Shown: positions 44,416 through 56,411, numbered from the stretch's first letter. The stretch is 64,000 nucleotides of DNA from Theristus sp. LFF4_11 (GCA_030248135.1 JASANC010002762.1:84247-148246), one strand, 5' to 3'. The notes: generated from the sequence alone by a model not told the origin. A program made the numbers and translations.

Positions 44416-44769
44416 CCACCACAATGTCAGGACGACACGACAGGCAAAAAAATGACGAGATCTGTGGAGCGAGTTGAAATGTTCGATTGAAGCAAATTTC
44501 CCAGCTGTTTTCAGTTGACTGTGGAACAGTCTACGACAAAAGGGGTTTCTCGGCTTATTGAAAGGGCGCAATTTTTTTGTTTCCTGATTGCGTGACAACT
44601 TGGAAACAGAAAAACTCACTTTTAATCAACTTCACAAATGCTGACTGAGAGACGACGACCGACTGCAAAAAAGGCCCGAATCCAGACGTGAAATTCGCTT
44701 CGCAAGATCACAACAAAACAAAAAACAAAGCAAACGACATTGAACAGCACGAATGTGTGTTGTGTTTGT

Positions 44770-47249
44770 TCACGAATCAGCCATGATCGCTTGAACGTTG
44801 GCGGCTGCAAACTGTCGCGCCTGCTGTTTCACCCTTCGGTCGTATTCGGGACGATTTTGGCTGGAATACTTTGCTTTTTGGTTTAGCGGATTACCAGGTT
44901 TCATCGTTTTTTAGCCTCTTCGTCTAAGACTAACCGATAAGTTTTTGCCGCTAAAACGAACTTGTTATCTTTTATTTTGGTTCCGAAACTCAATGCGCGC
45001 AATGATGGGAAAACAGTTGGTAAAGTAATCCATGTCTCGTAAATAGGCCGGGTCACTAAGGCAATTTTAATACCATTTTTTTACCACGGCACAGAACTAA
45101 CTGCACCAAGTAGGTTTACGCATGTGTCTCATGAAAATAAAGTATAAAATGGAAACAAAGTTGACTTCACTCTACTAATTGATAGCAATTGTTTGTGAGA
45201 CTGTGCCACGTTATCGTGCATTGTCTTCCAGATCTGGACTTTAGCAACGTCCGTTATCATACACGAGCCACAAAACGAAAACAAACTCACATGAAGATTT
45301 GGTAGCCTTCCGCCTGTGCTGGGTCCTCTGAATTCGGGTGTTCCAGTAAATCTTGGATGCCGAGCAAAAGCTAGACAAAAAAGCAGAAAGAAACATCGGC
45401 TAAAATGAAAAAAGCTCGTGTTTGTAGAGCTAGGCTTTCAGCCATTTGCAAATTGGACACAGTTCCGATCCGGTCATATGGAAAAGGTGATCGCTTCATC
45501 GGAAAAAATTCAGTTGGCTAAAATGTGCCAAACCTGTTTCACGGTCAGCGATGGTTTCCAGTCTTTGTTTTCGTCCAACAATGAGAGACACACGGTGCCG
45601 GATGGATACACGTTCGGGTGGAACAGTGGTGGCTCGAATTTGCCTGCAACGAAACGTGAAAATATTATTTTGTTCGTTTTGAAAGGGGCACAATGGCACA
45701 TAACATGACTGATGAGGCCACCGCTCTTCTGCATCTGATGATGGCCAGACCGAAATGCAGAGAACATCATGAAATTTAGTTGACTATGGTGAGTTGGATT
45801 GTGGCCACGCATAAATGCGTACACATGAAGTTGTACGTCAGGTTTTGCTTTGTGACCTGCGGACTGACTGACACCGCGAGTGTTGGACACTCGCCAGACC
45901 GCACACCCGGGGACGGTCCGCAGACCACAAAGCAAAAACTGACGATTGATGACACAAAAGTGGTTGATTCATTCGAAGTCAGTCAGTCAGTCAGTTTTAT
46001 TCTGCAGTGCACGGCATAATACCAGAGAAGTGTAAAACACCATGAGTAGGCAAGCCGAACTCAAGTAGTGCTCGAGAAATCGTCGAGATTCGACATAGAA
46101 ACTATATTATCTGTTGTTCTTTGTTGTTCGCGTTGCCTGCGTTGTTCTGATCACGTTCAGCTAGGGTTCATATCGGGGTACGTGAACGAAGATTCAGAAA
46201 CCAACTTGTGTGTGGAATTTTGAGTTGGCGTACATTTTTAGAGATGAAGTTCTAATCTGAAGACAGTAGTGCACCGGGCCTGTCATACACGACCCATAGA
46301 TTCGAAAAAAAAACAAAAAACCTTTCAAAAAACGAACATTTCGGCGGTGTCGACGGAAAGTCTTCCTTGAAGTGCATTTTCAGCCTGTACAGGCCACCCT
46401 CCCAAATCGTGCCAGGTCGACCAGGAATCGCACAATCCCACACGTACAGATTCAGTGTTCCATCTTCGTTCTTCGTTGGTTTCGCAATGAAACCCTGGAA
46501 AATGACAAAAAACAGTTTTTTTGACACAAAGGTTTTTTTGGCACAGCTAATCATAGTTGTTCCAGAGCCGAGGGGTTGGGGGGGGCCGCGGGGGGGGCCA
46601 TGTGACTTTGGGGGGGGCGGTCAAAATTTTGAAATTAGATAGATAGATAGCTAAAACGCTAAAAAGCTATAAAAACAGCAAAATAATGCTTAAAATATGC
46701 TAAAAATCAAGTATAAACGCATATTTTGCCTAAAATTTGCAAAATTTTAACGAATTTCGAGCAAAAACGGTCAATTTTGGTCAAAAATTGACTCATTTTA
46801 TATCTTCGAACACAAAAATTTTCAGATAGACAGCTGGCTGCGAAATTTTTTTAGATAGATATTAGCTGAGCCGAAAAAACTTCTCTGATAGAGATAGATT
46901 CGAAAAATTTTTTTTGGGGGGGGGCCGGCCACCCTAGAACAACTATGCAGCTAATATATCTAAAAAAATTTCAGCCAGCAAACCGAAAATTTTGATCTCC
47001 AGGTCAGTTTTAGAACAAAATTCACCATTTTTTTGCTCTATCTACCTCTTATAAAATTCGCTAATTTTAAATAAAATAAACGTTTATATATAATTTTATC
47101 GAAATTTTTAAGAACAAAAAAAAACAAGAACGAAAAGGAGAATGAGAACAATACAAACATTTAAGGGAAGTCCAAAAACTCACAAAGGGATGATCTTTTC
47201 GCCACTGTTTTCTTTCCTCCATCAAACGGCCGTATGAAATTCCTGACAT
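44770..47249 (-). CDS. UBC9: SUMO-conjugating enzyme UBC9 (E2)
   Basis: Complete five-exon model on the minus strand: 47249-47184, 46494-46338, 45643-45534, 45370-45291 and 44860-44770 (504 nt, 167 aa; the family is ~158-166). All borders are GT-AG with matching phases. The start [20 protein letters not shown] is the conserved UBC9 N-terminal helix with its basic SUMO/E1 surface. The UBC core is intact: [24 protein letters not shown], then [17 protein letters not shown] with the HPN motif and the catalytic Cys, then KDWKPS. The fourth exon has [20 protein letters not shown] and the last helix ends QAIMADS. UBC9 accepts SUMO from the SAE1/UBA2 E1 and transfers it to lysines, mostly on nuclear proteins. 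Intron 1 contains a MITE-like insertion and AT-rich repeats. Confidence 0.97.
44955..45085 (-). repeat. Dispersed repeat R1 in a UBC9 intron
   Basis: CTTTTATTTTGGTTCCGAAA, CAATGCGCGCAATGATGG and GGTCACTAAGGCAATTTTAA match the R1 family, inverted relative to the copy at 40680. Confidence 0.65.
46551..46950. mobile_element. MITE-like insertion in UBC9 intron 1
   Basis: The ends CATAGTTGTTCCAGA and CCTAGAACAACTATG form an imperfect inverted repeat. Next to them are G-rich blocks (GGGGGGGGCCGCG; GGGGGGGCCGGCC) and an AT-rich centre with GATA repeats and related TATCTTCGAACACAAA sequences. No coding capacity. The superfamily is unknown. Confidence 0.6.
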
Positions 47250-47545
47250 GATAAAATGATGTGCTGACGAGACGACAATCGAGATTCAATATATAAATAT
47301 AGTTGAGTATAGGAAAACAAAATTGGCGGTTGTTTGATTGAGCTCGAGTCGAGAATTCTTCGTCGAGTCGGCTTGTCTACTTGTCGTCGTCGGTCGGGCT
47401 GCGTTGCGGGTCGTCGTGTATTATTTGGGAAATAAAGCTCAAAACGAAATAAAGGAAACTCAAACACAAACGTAATTTGCTCGTTTTAGTTGCGCATTTT
47501 CTTTCGCGTGGTCTCCTTGTATTTCTAAAAAAGTAAAACTGTCGC

Positions 47546-47705
47546 GTCCATGGCGTAGCGGTAGAACTTCGGCCTACAGTTCTGTAGGTACCCGGTTCGA
47601 ACCTCGCTGTGGACAAGACATACTCGTGGAAAATTAGAGTGACCAACAAACATCTGATGGTCTATTCCCTCCTGAGCCGAGGGTAAAATTGGGCTCGGGG
47701 CCAGT
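47546..47705 (+). mobile_element. tRNA-derived SINE, 3'-truncated
   Basis: GTCCATGGCGTAGCGGTAGA, then GGTTCGAACC, then CAAGACATACTCGTGGAAAA matches the SINE at 11899. It is interrupted at ~47703 by the G-run element. Confidence 0.85.
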
Positions 47706-47716
47706 ACCGAAGGCGA

Positions 47717-48182
47717 AAGCAAATTTTCGAGGGGGGGGGGGGGTGTCGTCACGTGGGGGGGGGGGTGCCGAAAATTTTTCAGTGGGGGGGGGGGTGTCAG
47801 TCATGGTACAGTGACACCCCCCCAGGCGTGGGCCATGGGGGGGTGCACTATTGTAGAAAATTTTCTGGGGGGGGTGCACACCCCCCACCCCACCCATGAG
47901 ATTTTTTCGCTTAAATTTTGAAGGAAAAACGCTAAATTTTGCTGCAAAATCTTTGAAATTACAGTGAAGAATGTCAAGTTATCATATATTTAGCTTATAT
48001 TATAGACTTTAAAGACAAAAAATCATGATTTTTGAGCAAAAATTCATGATTTTTGGGTGGTCCGAAAAATTTTTTGGGGGGTGTCACTGTTACTTAGGTC
48101 CATCTAGGGGGGGGGGGGTGGGGGGGGTGTCTAGCAAATTTCGGGGGGGGGGGTGTGGATGGTCCAGTGTCAGGTTTTGGGG
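47717..48182 (+). repeat. G-run element (family U)
   Basis: About 470 bp with many runs of 7-14 G separated by short spacers (GTGTCGTCACGTG, GTGCCGAAAATTTTTCAGTG), a C-run inverted portion and an AT-rich centre with AAAATCATGATTTTTGAGCA. An inverted copy lies at 53930-54360 and a fragment at 54780-54850. Copy number and internal symmetry suggest a transposable or satellite-like unit with strong G-quadruplex potential. Run lengths may be inaccurate. Confidence 0.6.
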
Positions 48183-48190
48183 GGTGGGTG

Positions 48191-48916
48191 TAGGGTTGTT
48201 AAAAAAAAACAAAAATCGTCATTTTTGTTTTGTTTTTTTTTAAATTTTTTTTTAAAAAAATTTCAAAAATCAAAGTTGTGCTAAATCAATCAGGGAGTCT
48301 GAAGAACCACATATGATATGCAAGCGCCTCCCGAATGACTCCCGTATGGCGGAACTTTGCAGATTTTGTTTTGGTGACCTCAATTACCCCTTTTCCAAAC
48401 CGTCACCATGCCTCTTCTTGTGTTTTGACCTCCAAAACGTCACTAATTGTCCCCAGCTAAGCTAATGCTAAAGTGAAGACAAACATACCGCCTTGAAATT
48501 CGATCAATTCTTCTGATGGTGTCGCGACGACACGACACGAAGCAGCAACCAGACAACGTAGCGCTTGCAAACGGAGCAGCGAGCACAATCGGACGCTCTG
48601 CGAGGCGAATCGTCACCTTATCTGCATCGGAAATGGTAGGCTAAGCTTTGGGACGCTCAAAAACTTCATCGCAGATGTTGTCGAAGCCTAAAATCAGTCG
48701 GTAAAACGGCCCAAAATCGACTGCTAAAGGTTTTACGAGGTATAATCAAAGAAAATTTTTGTTGAACTTTCGAAAAATTGTGCCAAAATTGAGGTTTTCA
48801 GAGCATATTAGAGGAAAATTTTTCGAATTTTTTTTAAAAAAAAAAATCGGCATTTTTGTTTTTTTTTAATCACTTTTTTTAAAAAAAAAAAATTTCATTT
48901 TTGTTTAACAACCCTA
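48191..48916 (+). mobile_element. hAT-type MITE, copy 1
   Basis: 726 bp. The ends TAGGGTTGTTAAA and TTTAACAACCCTA are perfect inverted repeats followed inward by A/T runs. GGTGGGTG lies directly outside both ends (48183-48190, 48917-48924), an 8-bp target duplication typical of hAT transposons. The interior is non-coding and shared with copies 2-5. Confidence 0.9.
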
Positions 48917-48953
48917 GGTGGGTGTCGCGTGACCCCCCCCCACCCCCCCCCAC

Positions 48954-49684
48954 TAGGGTTGTTAAAAAAAACAAAAATCGTCATTTTTGTTTTTTTTTTA
49001 AAAAAAAAATTTTTTTTAAAAAAAAAAAAATTTCAAAAATCAAAGTTGTGCTAAATCAATCAGGGAGTCCGAAGAACCACATATGATATGCAAGCGCCTC
49101 CCGAATGACTCCCGTATGGCGGAACTTTGCAGATTTTGTTTTGGTGACCTCAATTACCCCTTTTCCAAACCGTCACCATGCCTCTTCTTGTGTTTTGACC
49201 TCCAAAACGTCACTAATTGTCCCCAGCTAAGCTAATGCTAAAGTGAAGACAAACATACCGCCTTGAAATTCGATCAATTCTTCTGATGGTGTCGCGACGA
49301 CACGACACGAAGCAGCAACCAGACAACGTAGCGCTTGCAAACGGAGCAGCGAGCACAATCGGACGCTCTGCGAGGCGAATCGTCACCTTATCTGCATCGG
49401 AAATGGTAGGCTAAGCTTTGGGACGCTCAAAAACTTCATCGCAGATGTTGTCGAAGCCTAAAATCAGTCGGTAAAACGGCCCAAAATCGACTGCTAAAGG
49501 TTTTACGAGGTATAATCAAAGAAAATTTTTGTTGAACTTTCGAAAAATTGTGCCAAAATTGAGGTTTTCAGAGCATATTAGAGGAAAATTTTTCGAATTT
49601 TTTTAAAAAAAAAATCGGCATTTTTGTTTTTTTTAATCACTTTTTTTTAAAAAAAAAAATTTTCATTTTTGTTTAACAACCCTA
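48954..49684 (+). mobile_element. hAT-type MITE, copy 2
   Basis: 731 bp with the same TAGGGTTGTT/AACAACCCTA termini. The 8-bp target duplication is CCCCCCAC (48946-48953 and 49685-49692). It is almost identical to copy 1, which lies 37 bp away in the same orientation. Confidence 0.9.
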
Positions 49685-49734
49685 CCCCCCACGCGGAGGT
49701 CTCGGGTGCTCGGGGGGGGGTGTACCCCCCCCCA

Positions 49735-51152
49735 CTAGCCTATTGACCCGAGCTTATGTGGCTTAATCAATGCCAAGCCTTTTTGGTGAAGTGGCATTGA
49801 CTTAGAAAGAAAAAACAGTAACGTTTACTGAATAATAACCCTGAAGAAAATTTACCTTGTGCTGCCGTGAAGTCGCCTACAATACAATATTTTTTAATGT
49901 ATTTAAATAAATAAAAAATGCGAAGTTTATGATTTTGCTATTTTTACCCGTTCACCCTAACCGAAGGCAAGCCTTTTTGTAAGTGAAGTAAAATTGAATA
50001 AAAAAATATAAAAACTAACGTTTTTTAATTTACCCGTTTTAAAAAGCTAATGCTTTTTTACCCGTTTACCTAAGCCAAGCCTTTTTTTGTAAATTGAAAA
50101 TGCGAAGTTTATGATTCTGCCATTTTTTACCCGTTCACCCTAACCTAAGTCAAGCCTTTTTGAATGTAAAGTAAGATTGAATAAAAAACATAAAAATTAA
50201 CGTTTTTTACAATTACCCGATTTAAAAAGCTAATGCTTCTTTTACCCGTTTACCTAAGCCAAGCCTTTTTTGCAAAGTGAAAATGCGAAGTTAATGATTT
50301 TGCTATTTTTACCCGTTCACCCTAACCTAAGTCAAGCCTTTTTGTAAGTTAAGTAAGATTGAATAAAAAATATAAAAATCAACGTTTTTTCATAAAAAAT
50401 ACCCGTTTTAAAAAGCTAATGCTTCTTTTACCCGGTGACCCTAACATAAGCCAAGCCTTTTTTGTAAAGTGAACATGCATAGAAGAAACAAAAAAGTGAC
50501 GTTTATAATTTCGTTTTGCAGTTTTGCTTCTTTTTACCCGTTCACCCCAACATGACCCAAACATGTTGCAAAGTAAAATGAATGGTAAATACCATTTCGA
50601 CCCAATTAAAAAACTAACTTTTTTTCAGAGACAGTTTTGTTACATCTTTCGCAGTCGCTCGTCAAGTTTTGAGCAGCAAAAATTGCCAGTTGCCCATCGT
50701 GCGTTACGTTGAAATTATCGCTCATAACCACGGAGTATCAATTTGAAAATGAAACATGGAGTATCAATTTCAATGAAATTTACTTGTTTTGAATCCAAAG
50801 TGCAACTTGCAATGCCGATGTCGATGTGCGTTTTGCAACCCGATTTTTAAAAACAAAAAAGTTCAAACTTTTTTCAAAGACGGTTTTGTTACATCTTTCC
50901 CAGTCGATCATCAAGTTTTATCAGCCACGCTTCCATTTGCCTGTGCTGCGCTGAACTGTCTCTGTTGACCAAAGAGTATCATGATGACTCCAGCTATGAA
51001 GAGCGACATTTTGAGAAAACAATCTCAACTGGCATTATTAAAAAAAGGTTAAGGAAATTGAGATGGAGTTTTCTTAAGTAGCAAAAAAGGGCGCCAATTC
51101 AAATTGCAAAAAAGTGCCACGCACAGACAGACACTTTGTAAATTTAATAATA
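49735..51152 (-). mobile_element. Helitron-like element H2' (minus strand)
   Basis: Inverted counterpart of 58812-60080. Reading the minus strand it ends GGGTCAATAGGCTAG, a Helitron-type CTAG 3' end. It contains ~110-bp tandem blocks alternating AAAAAGGCTTGGCTTA-type and GGTAAAAA...GCATTAGC-type sequence (49930-50520). Non-coding. Confidence 0.7.
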
Positions 51153-53063
51153 CTAGCAAATGTGCCTACGGCACGATTAGCTGATAACTACAATTATTTT
51201 TTCAGAGTGGATTTTTGCTTCTTGACCTTGCCCACGATCCGGACTAAAAATGCATTGCATTTTGATTTTGAGCTGCTTCAACCGACTGTTGTTGATTTAC
51301 CATGAAATAAACGTTCATTTTTAAAGCACTCGTATCCGTCGATGCTTCTACTTTTTGAGAATCATAGCATTTCAGTTGTTTTTGAAAACAGTGTTTTTTG
51401 CCAAGTATGTGATTTTGCTGATTTTATTGCTGTCGATTCAATCGTAGTCTGATTAAGTCACCGTATCACTTATTACTGTGTGGTTTGGTTAATGCTGCTT
51501 CACCGTGATTCAGAGTCACAGATGCTATTTCTCAACTTGCCAATAATTTTGATACGAACCGCTGTTTTTTTTTAATTCAAGCGTAAATATTCTTCTGCAA
51601 GCAACAGTAGCAACACAATCATGACTGCATTGCCATTCAAAATATGAAAAACAATCTTTTTTAATCAGCAACAAACAACTGCAATCTAAAGTATCACGAT
51701 AAACTCTGATTTGTTACCTTCTTCAAAGTCGCTTAATTGTATTTTCATTCTTCTTTGTATTCCACTGTCATTCCCGTTTAAAGTATCAAAAAACATTGAT
51801 CAGCGACGATTAACAGCCATTTCCCTCAAAATATCAAAATCAATCTTGTTTTGTTAGCTTTTCCATGTCGTCAAATGTCGTTCAACTACCAAATGCTATT
51901 CCCGTTCAAAATATTAAAAAATCATTCCCGTTTAAGGTATCAGAAAACAATCTTTTGATGATGAGCGACAATTAACAGTCATTCCCGCTCAAAGCATCAA
52001 AAATCAATCTTTTCTATTCCTGTTCAAAAAAAACTTAAAAAAACATGTCGTTTGATCAGCAACAATCAGCTGATATCGGTTTAAAATATTTAAAAAAATT
52101 GAAAGTCATCTGATTCAGTCAGCAGCATTTCGCTGTCATTTTTGTTCGGTATAACAAAAACAATATTGTATGATCAGCAACAACTATCCCGTTCAAAAAG
52201 CAATCTTTTAAGCTTCTTAGTGAGTTGCATTTTATTGTCATGACCGTTAAAAGTATGATAAAACAATTTTTGATCAGCAACACACAACTGCTTCGTTCAA
52301 AATTCCCGTTCAAAATATTTAAAAACCTCTTCTGATCAGAATCATTCAACTGTTACTCTCGTTAAAAAATTGATCGATTATATGTGGACCGTTCCACTGC
52401 TTCGCCGTCGATCATGGCCACATCTGTTGATGCTGCAATCCATATCTTGTGGAACTACAGTCTATTTTTTGTTCAGAAACAGTCAACTACTTCTTGTTAG
52501 CTATTGTAATTCGATTGAACTTCTATCTTTTCGTGTAAAGGAGGCGGAGTAATGTTGAATGATGTGTGGAAAAGCCGCACAGCTGAAAAGATGTGTCGCG
52601 CCCGAACGTAGTTCGAATACGATATAAAATAAAATTATTTAGTGAGGAAAGATTCTGATTAGCTTTTTCACCAATGTTTTGCACGAATCTGCCGACAGAA
52701 TACGTCAAGTTTCGGTGATTTCAAATGGCCGCACAGCCATGAAAAATTTTCTCTATCTTTGCGTGCAAACGCATATTGATTGGGGCCCGTTTAATAAGAA
52801 AGATAAAAGAGGGCAAACAGCAGCAACAGCCAAATCAAAGTGGTCGATTGTTTTCATTGCATGAGAATGATGATGATTAGGACTTTTTACAGAACATAGA
52901 GAGTAAAAAATTCTCTTGAATCTTGAATTAAAAATGGAGTGCAGCTAGAGATGATGATATATATGGCAAATTCAGAATAGCTTGGCGCCAATTCAAATCG
53001 ACCAAAATTGACACGCTAAGACACACACACACACACACGGTCTTCCTGTTTTAGTAGTATAGA
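51153..53063 (-). mobile_element. Non-autonomous Helitron H1' (minus strand)
   Basis: Reading the minus strand it starts TCTATACTACTAAAACAGGA (TC start) and ends with GTGCCGTAGGCAC, a spacer and then CTAG. A hairpin about 10 nt before CTRR is the hallmark of Helitron 3' ends. Degenerate ~65-bp units with CGTTCAAAATAT- and GATCAGCAACA-like blocks fill 51780-52350. It encodes no Rep/helicase. Near-identical inverted copy of 56881-58811. Confidence 0.8.
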
Positions 53064-53233
53064 TAGATAGAGGATGGTGGTTGGAAAAGGGGTTTGAGTA
53101 AAAATTGAAGTTGATGGAGTATGGAGGTTGATTTGGGTTGTGTGTAGACAACTTTGATTTTTGAATAAAAAAAATTTTTTTTTAAACACAAAAATTTTTA
53201 AGATTTTGTTTTTAAAGGGGGGGGGGGGGGGGG

Positions 53234-53924
53234 CAGGGTTGTCAAAAATGAAAATTTTTTAAAAAAAGTATTAAAAAAAAAAAAATGCCGATTTTTTTTT
53301 TAATTCGAAAAATTTTCCTCTAATATGCTCTGAAAACCTCAATTTTGGCACAATTTTTCGAAAGTTCAACAAAAATTTTCTTTGATTATACCTCGTAAAA
53401 CCTTTAGCAGTCGATTTTGGGCCGTTTTACCGACTGATTTAGGCTTCGACAACATCTGCGATGAAGTTTTGAGCGTCCCAAAGCACCTACCATTTCCGAT
53501 GCAGATAAGTGACATTAGCCTCGCAGAGTGTCATTGTGCTCGCTGCCCGTTTGCAAGCCTCGTTGTCTGGTTGCTGCTTCGTGTCGTGTCGTCGCGACAC
53601 CATCAGAAGAATTGATCGAATTTCACAGGCGGTATGTTTGTCTTCACTTTAGCATTAGCTTAGCTGGGGACAATTAGTGACGTTTTGGAGGTCAAAACAC
53701 AAGAAGAGGCATGGTGACGGTTTGGAAAAGGGGTAATTGAGGTCACCAAAACAAAATCTGCAAAGTTCCGCCATACGGGCGTCATTCGGGAGGCGCTTGC
53801 ATCTCATCTGTGGTTCTTCGGACTCCTGATTGATTTAGCACAACTTTGATTTTTTGAAATTTTTTTAAAAAAAAATTTAAAAAAAAAACAAAAATGACGA
53901 TTTTGTTTTTTTTTAACAACCCTA
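53234..53924 (-). mobile_element. hAT-type MITE, copy 5 (inverted)
   Basis: Reverse-complement copy of the 48191-type MITE: starts CAGGGTTGTC, ends TTTAACAACCCTA, and has the internal blocks CCTCGTAAAACCTTTAGCAG and GGCCGTTTTACCGACTGAT. The left flank is a G run and no target duplication is seen. Confidence 0.85.
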
Positions 53925-53929
53925 CAACA

Positions 53930-54360
53930 CTGGACCATCCACACCCCCCCCTCAAATTTGCTAGACACCCCCCTAGATGGACTAAGTAACAGTGACACCC
54001 CCAAAAATTTTCTCGGACCACCCAAAAATCATGAATTTTTGCTCAAACAATCATGATTTTTGTCTTTAAAGTCATAATATAAGCTAAATGTCTGATAACT
54101 TTACATTCTTCATTGTAATTTCAAAAATTTTGCAGAAAAATTTAGCGTTTTCATTCAAAATTTAAGCGAAAAAATCTCATGGGTGGGGTGGGGGGTGTGC
54201 ACCCCCCCCAGAAAATTTTCTACAATAGTGCACCTGGCCCACGCCTGGGGGGGTGTCCTGTACCGCTGACACCCCCCCACTGAAAAATTTTCGGCACCCC
54301 CCCCCCCCACGTGACGACACCCCCCCCCCTCGAAAATTTGCTTTCGCCTTCGGTACTGGC
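53930..54360 (-). repeat. G-run element (family U), inverted copy
   Basis: Reverse complement of 47717-48182. Shared blocks include AGTGACACCCCCAAAAATTT, CCACCCAAAAATCATGAATT and CACGTGACGACACC. Together with the adjacent inverted MITE it forms an inverted duplication of the 47.7-48.9 kb region. Confidence 0.75.
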
Positions 54361-54478
54361 CCGAATTATTCGCTACATCAGATGTTTGTTGCGGTATTTT
54401 CCCGATATGCTGTACGCGATTCGACGGTACCTACAGACTAGGCCGACATTCAACAAATAAACAGAGAACCACCGAACC

Positions 54479-54646
54479 ATGTCTATCGCCACCAAAAAGA
54501 AACATGTTGTGCACGAGATTTCCACAGAGTTTGCATTACCGAGCGGATCGCAGTTCATCGCACGCGTGTTGACCGGCTGCGGTAACAATTTGCACAAGGT
54601 GGAAACCGCTGATCACGATTGCTTTCTGGTCAGCATGCCGACAAAA
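54479..54646 (+). CDS. EIF1AD: EIF1AD-like protein, first coding exon only
   Basis: A 56-codon exon starting [20 protein letters not shown] and continuing [17 protein letters not shown]...[16 protein letters not shown], then the strong donor GTGAGT. It matches the N-terminal half of eIF1A-domain-containing protein (EIF1AD), an S1/OB-fold RNA-binding protein. GNNLHKVE and FLVSMP are the OB-fold strands. The next exon, expected to encode the rest of the OB-fold, was not found before the window end. The sequence directly downstream is G-run, MITE and Helitron DNA. The gene may have a very long intron or be broken. Confidence 0.85.
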
Positions 54647-54779
54647 GTGAGTACACACTACACGCCTTACGCTCATCATCATAGTTGTTGGGGGGGGGGG
54701 GGGGGTTTTGATTTTTTAGGTTTTGGTGTTTTTTTATTTTAGCAAAAACATGTTTCTATCCGAAAATTTTGTGTCACTG

Positions 54780-54854
54780 ACAGACAGGGGGGGGGGGGGG
54801 GGGTGTCTAGCAAATTCATAGTGGATGTTCCAGTGTCAGGGGTGGGGGGTGGGG
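54780..54854 (+). repeat. G-run element (family U), fragment
   Basis: GGGTGTCTAGCAAATT and CCAGTGTCAGGGGTGG match the 3' end of the copy at 47717-48182, immediately left of MITE copy 3 as in the original arrangement. Confidence 0.65.
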
Positions 54855-55567
54855 TAGGGTTGTTAAAAAAAAACAAAAATCGCCATTTTTGTTTTTTTTA
54901 ATTAAAAAAAATTTAAAAATCAAAGTTGTGCTAAATCAATCAGGGAGTCTGAAGAACCACATATGATATGCAAGCGCCTCCCGAATGACTCCCGTATGGC
55001 GGAACTTTGCAGATTTTGTTTTGGTGACCTCAATTACCCCTTTTCCAAACCGTCACCATGCCTCTTCTTGTGTTTTGACCTCCAAAACGTCACTAATTGT
55101 CCCCAGCTAAGCTAATGCTAAAGTGAAGACAAACATACCGCCTTGAAATTCGATCAATTCTTCTGATGGTGTCGCGACGACACGACACGAAGCAGCAACC
55201 AGACAACGTAGCGCTTGCAAACGGAGCAGCGAGCACAATCGGACGCTCTGCGAGGCGAATCGTCACCTTATCTGCATCGGAAATGGTAGGCTAAGCTTTG
55301 GGACGCTCAAAAACTTCATCGCAGATGTTGTCGAAGCCTAAAATCAGTCGGTAAAACGGCCCAAAATCGACTGCTAAAGGTTTTACGAGGTATAATCAAA
55401 GAAAATTTTTGTTGAACTTTCGAAAAATTGTGCCAAAATTGAGGTTTTCAGAGCATATTAGAGGAAAATTTTTCGAATTTTTTTTTAAAAAAAAAATCGG
55501 CATTTTTGTTTTTTTTTAATCACTTTTTAAAAAAAAAAATTTTTTTCATTTTTGTTTAACAACCCTA
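54855..55567 (+). mobile_element. hAT-type MITE, copy 3
   Basis: 713 bp, TAGGGTTGTT...AACAACCCTA. The flanks (GGGTGGGG / GGTGGGCG) are only similar. With its neighbours it is a segmental copy of copy 1 and not an independent insertion. Confidence 0.87.
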
Positions 55568-55604
55568 GGTGGGCGTCGCGGGACCCCCCCCCACCCCCCC
55601 CCAC

Positions 55605-56346
55605 TAGGGTTGTTAAAAAAAACAAAAATCGTCATTTTTGTTTTTTTTTTAAAAAAAAAATTTTTTTTTTAAAAAAAAAAAATTTCAAAAATCAAAGTTG
55701 TGCTAAATCAATCAGGGAGTCCGAAGAACCACATATGATATGCAAGCGCCTCCCGAATGACTCCCGTATGGCGGAACTTTGCAGATTTTGTTTTGGTGAC
55801 CTCAATTACCCCTTTTCCAAACCGTCACCATGCCTCTTCTTGTGTTTTGACCTCCAAAACGTCACTAATTGTCCCCAGCTAAGCTAATGCTAAAGTGAAG
55901 ACAAACATACCGCCTTGAAATTCGATCAATTCTTCTGATGGTGTCGCGACGACACGACACGAAGCAGCAACCAGACAACGTAGCGCTTGCAAACGGAGCA
56001 GCGAGCACAATCGGACGCTCTGCGAGGCGAATCGTCACCTTATCTGCATCGGAAATGGTAGGCTAAGCTTTGGGACGCTCAAAAACTTCATCGCAGATGT
56101 TGTCGAAGCCTAAAATCAGTCGGTAAAACGGCCCAAAATCGACTGCTAAAGGTTTTACGAGGTATAATCAAAGAAAATTTTTGTTGAACTTTCGAAAAAT
56201 TGTGCCAAAATTGAGGTTTTCAGAGCATATTAGAGGAAAATTTTTCGAATTTTTTTTTTTTTAAAAAAAAAATCGGCATTTTTGTTTTTTTTTTAATCAC
56301 TTTTTTTTTTAAAAAAAAAAATTTTCATTTTTGTTTAACAACCCTA
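55605..56346 (+). mobile_element. hAT-type MITE, copy 4
   Basis: 742 bp with perfect ends and the 8-bp flank CCCCCCAC on both sides (55597-55604, 56347-56354), the same flank as copy 2. The pair copy 3/copy 4 therefore duplicates the pair copy 1/copy 2. Confidence 0.9.
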
Positions 56347-56411
56347 CCCCCCACGCGGAGGTCTCGGGTGCTCTGGGGGGGGTGTACCCCCCCCCCACCC
56401 CCCCTCGTCTT

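Noticed and set aside
47634..47897. Pro-rich minus-strand ORF
   Set aside because: A product of C runs in the G-run element, with no conserved motif.
51114..51305. Short ORFs inside the Helitrons, including the mirrored 76-codon frames at 52119 and 57603
   Set aside because: They lie in degenerate internal repeats and do not resemble Rep, helicase or RPA proteins.
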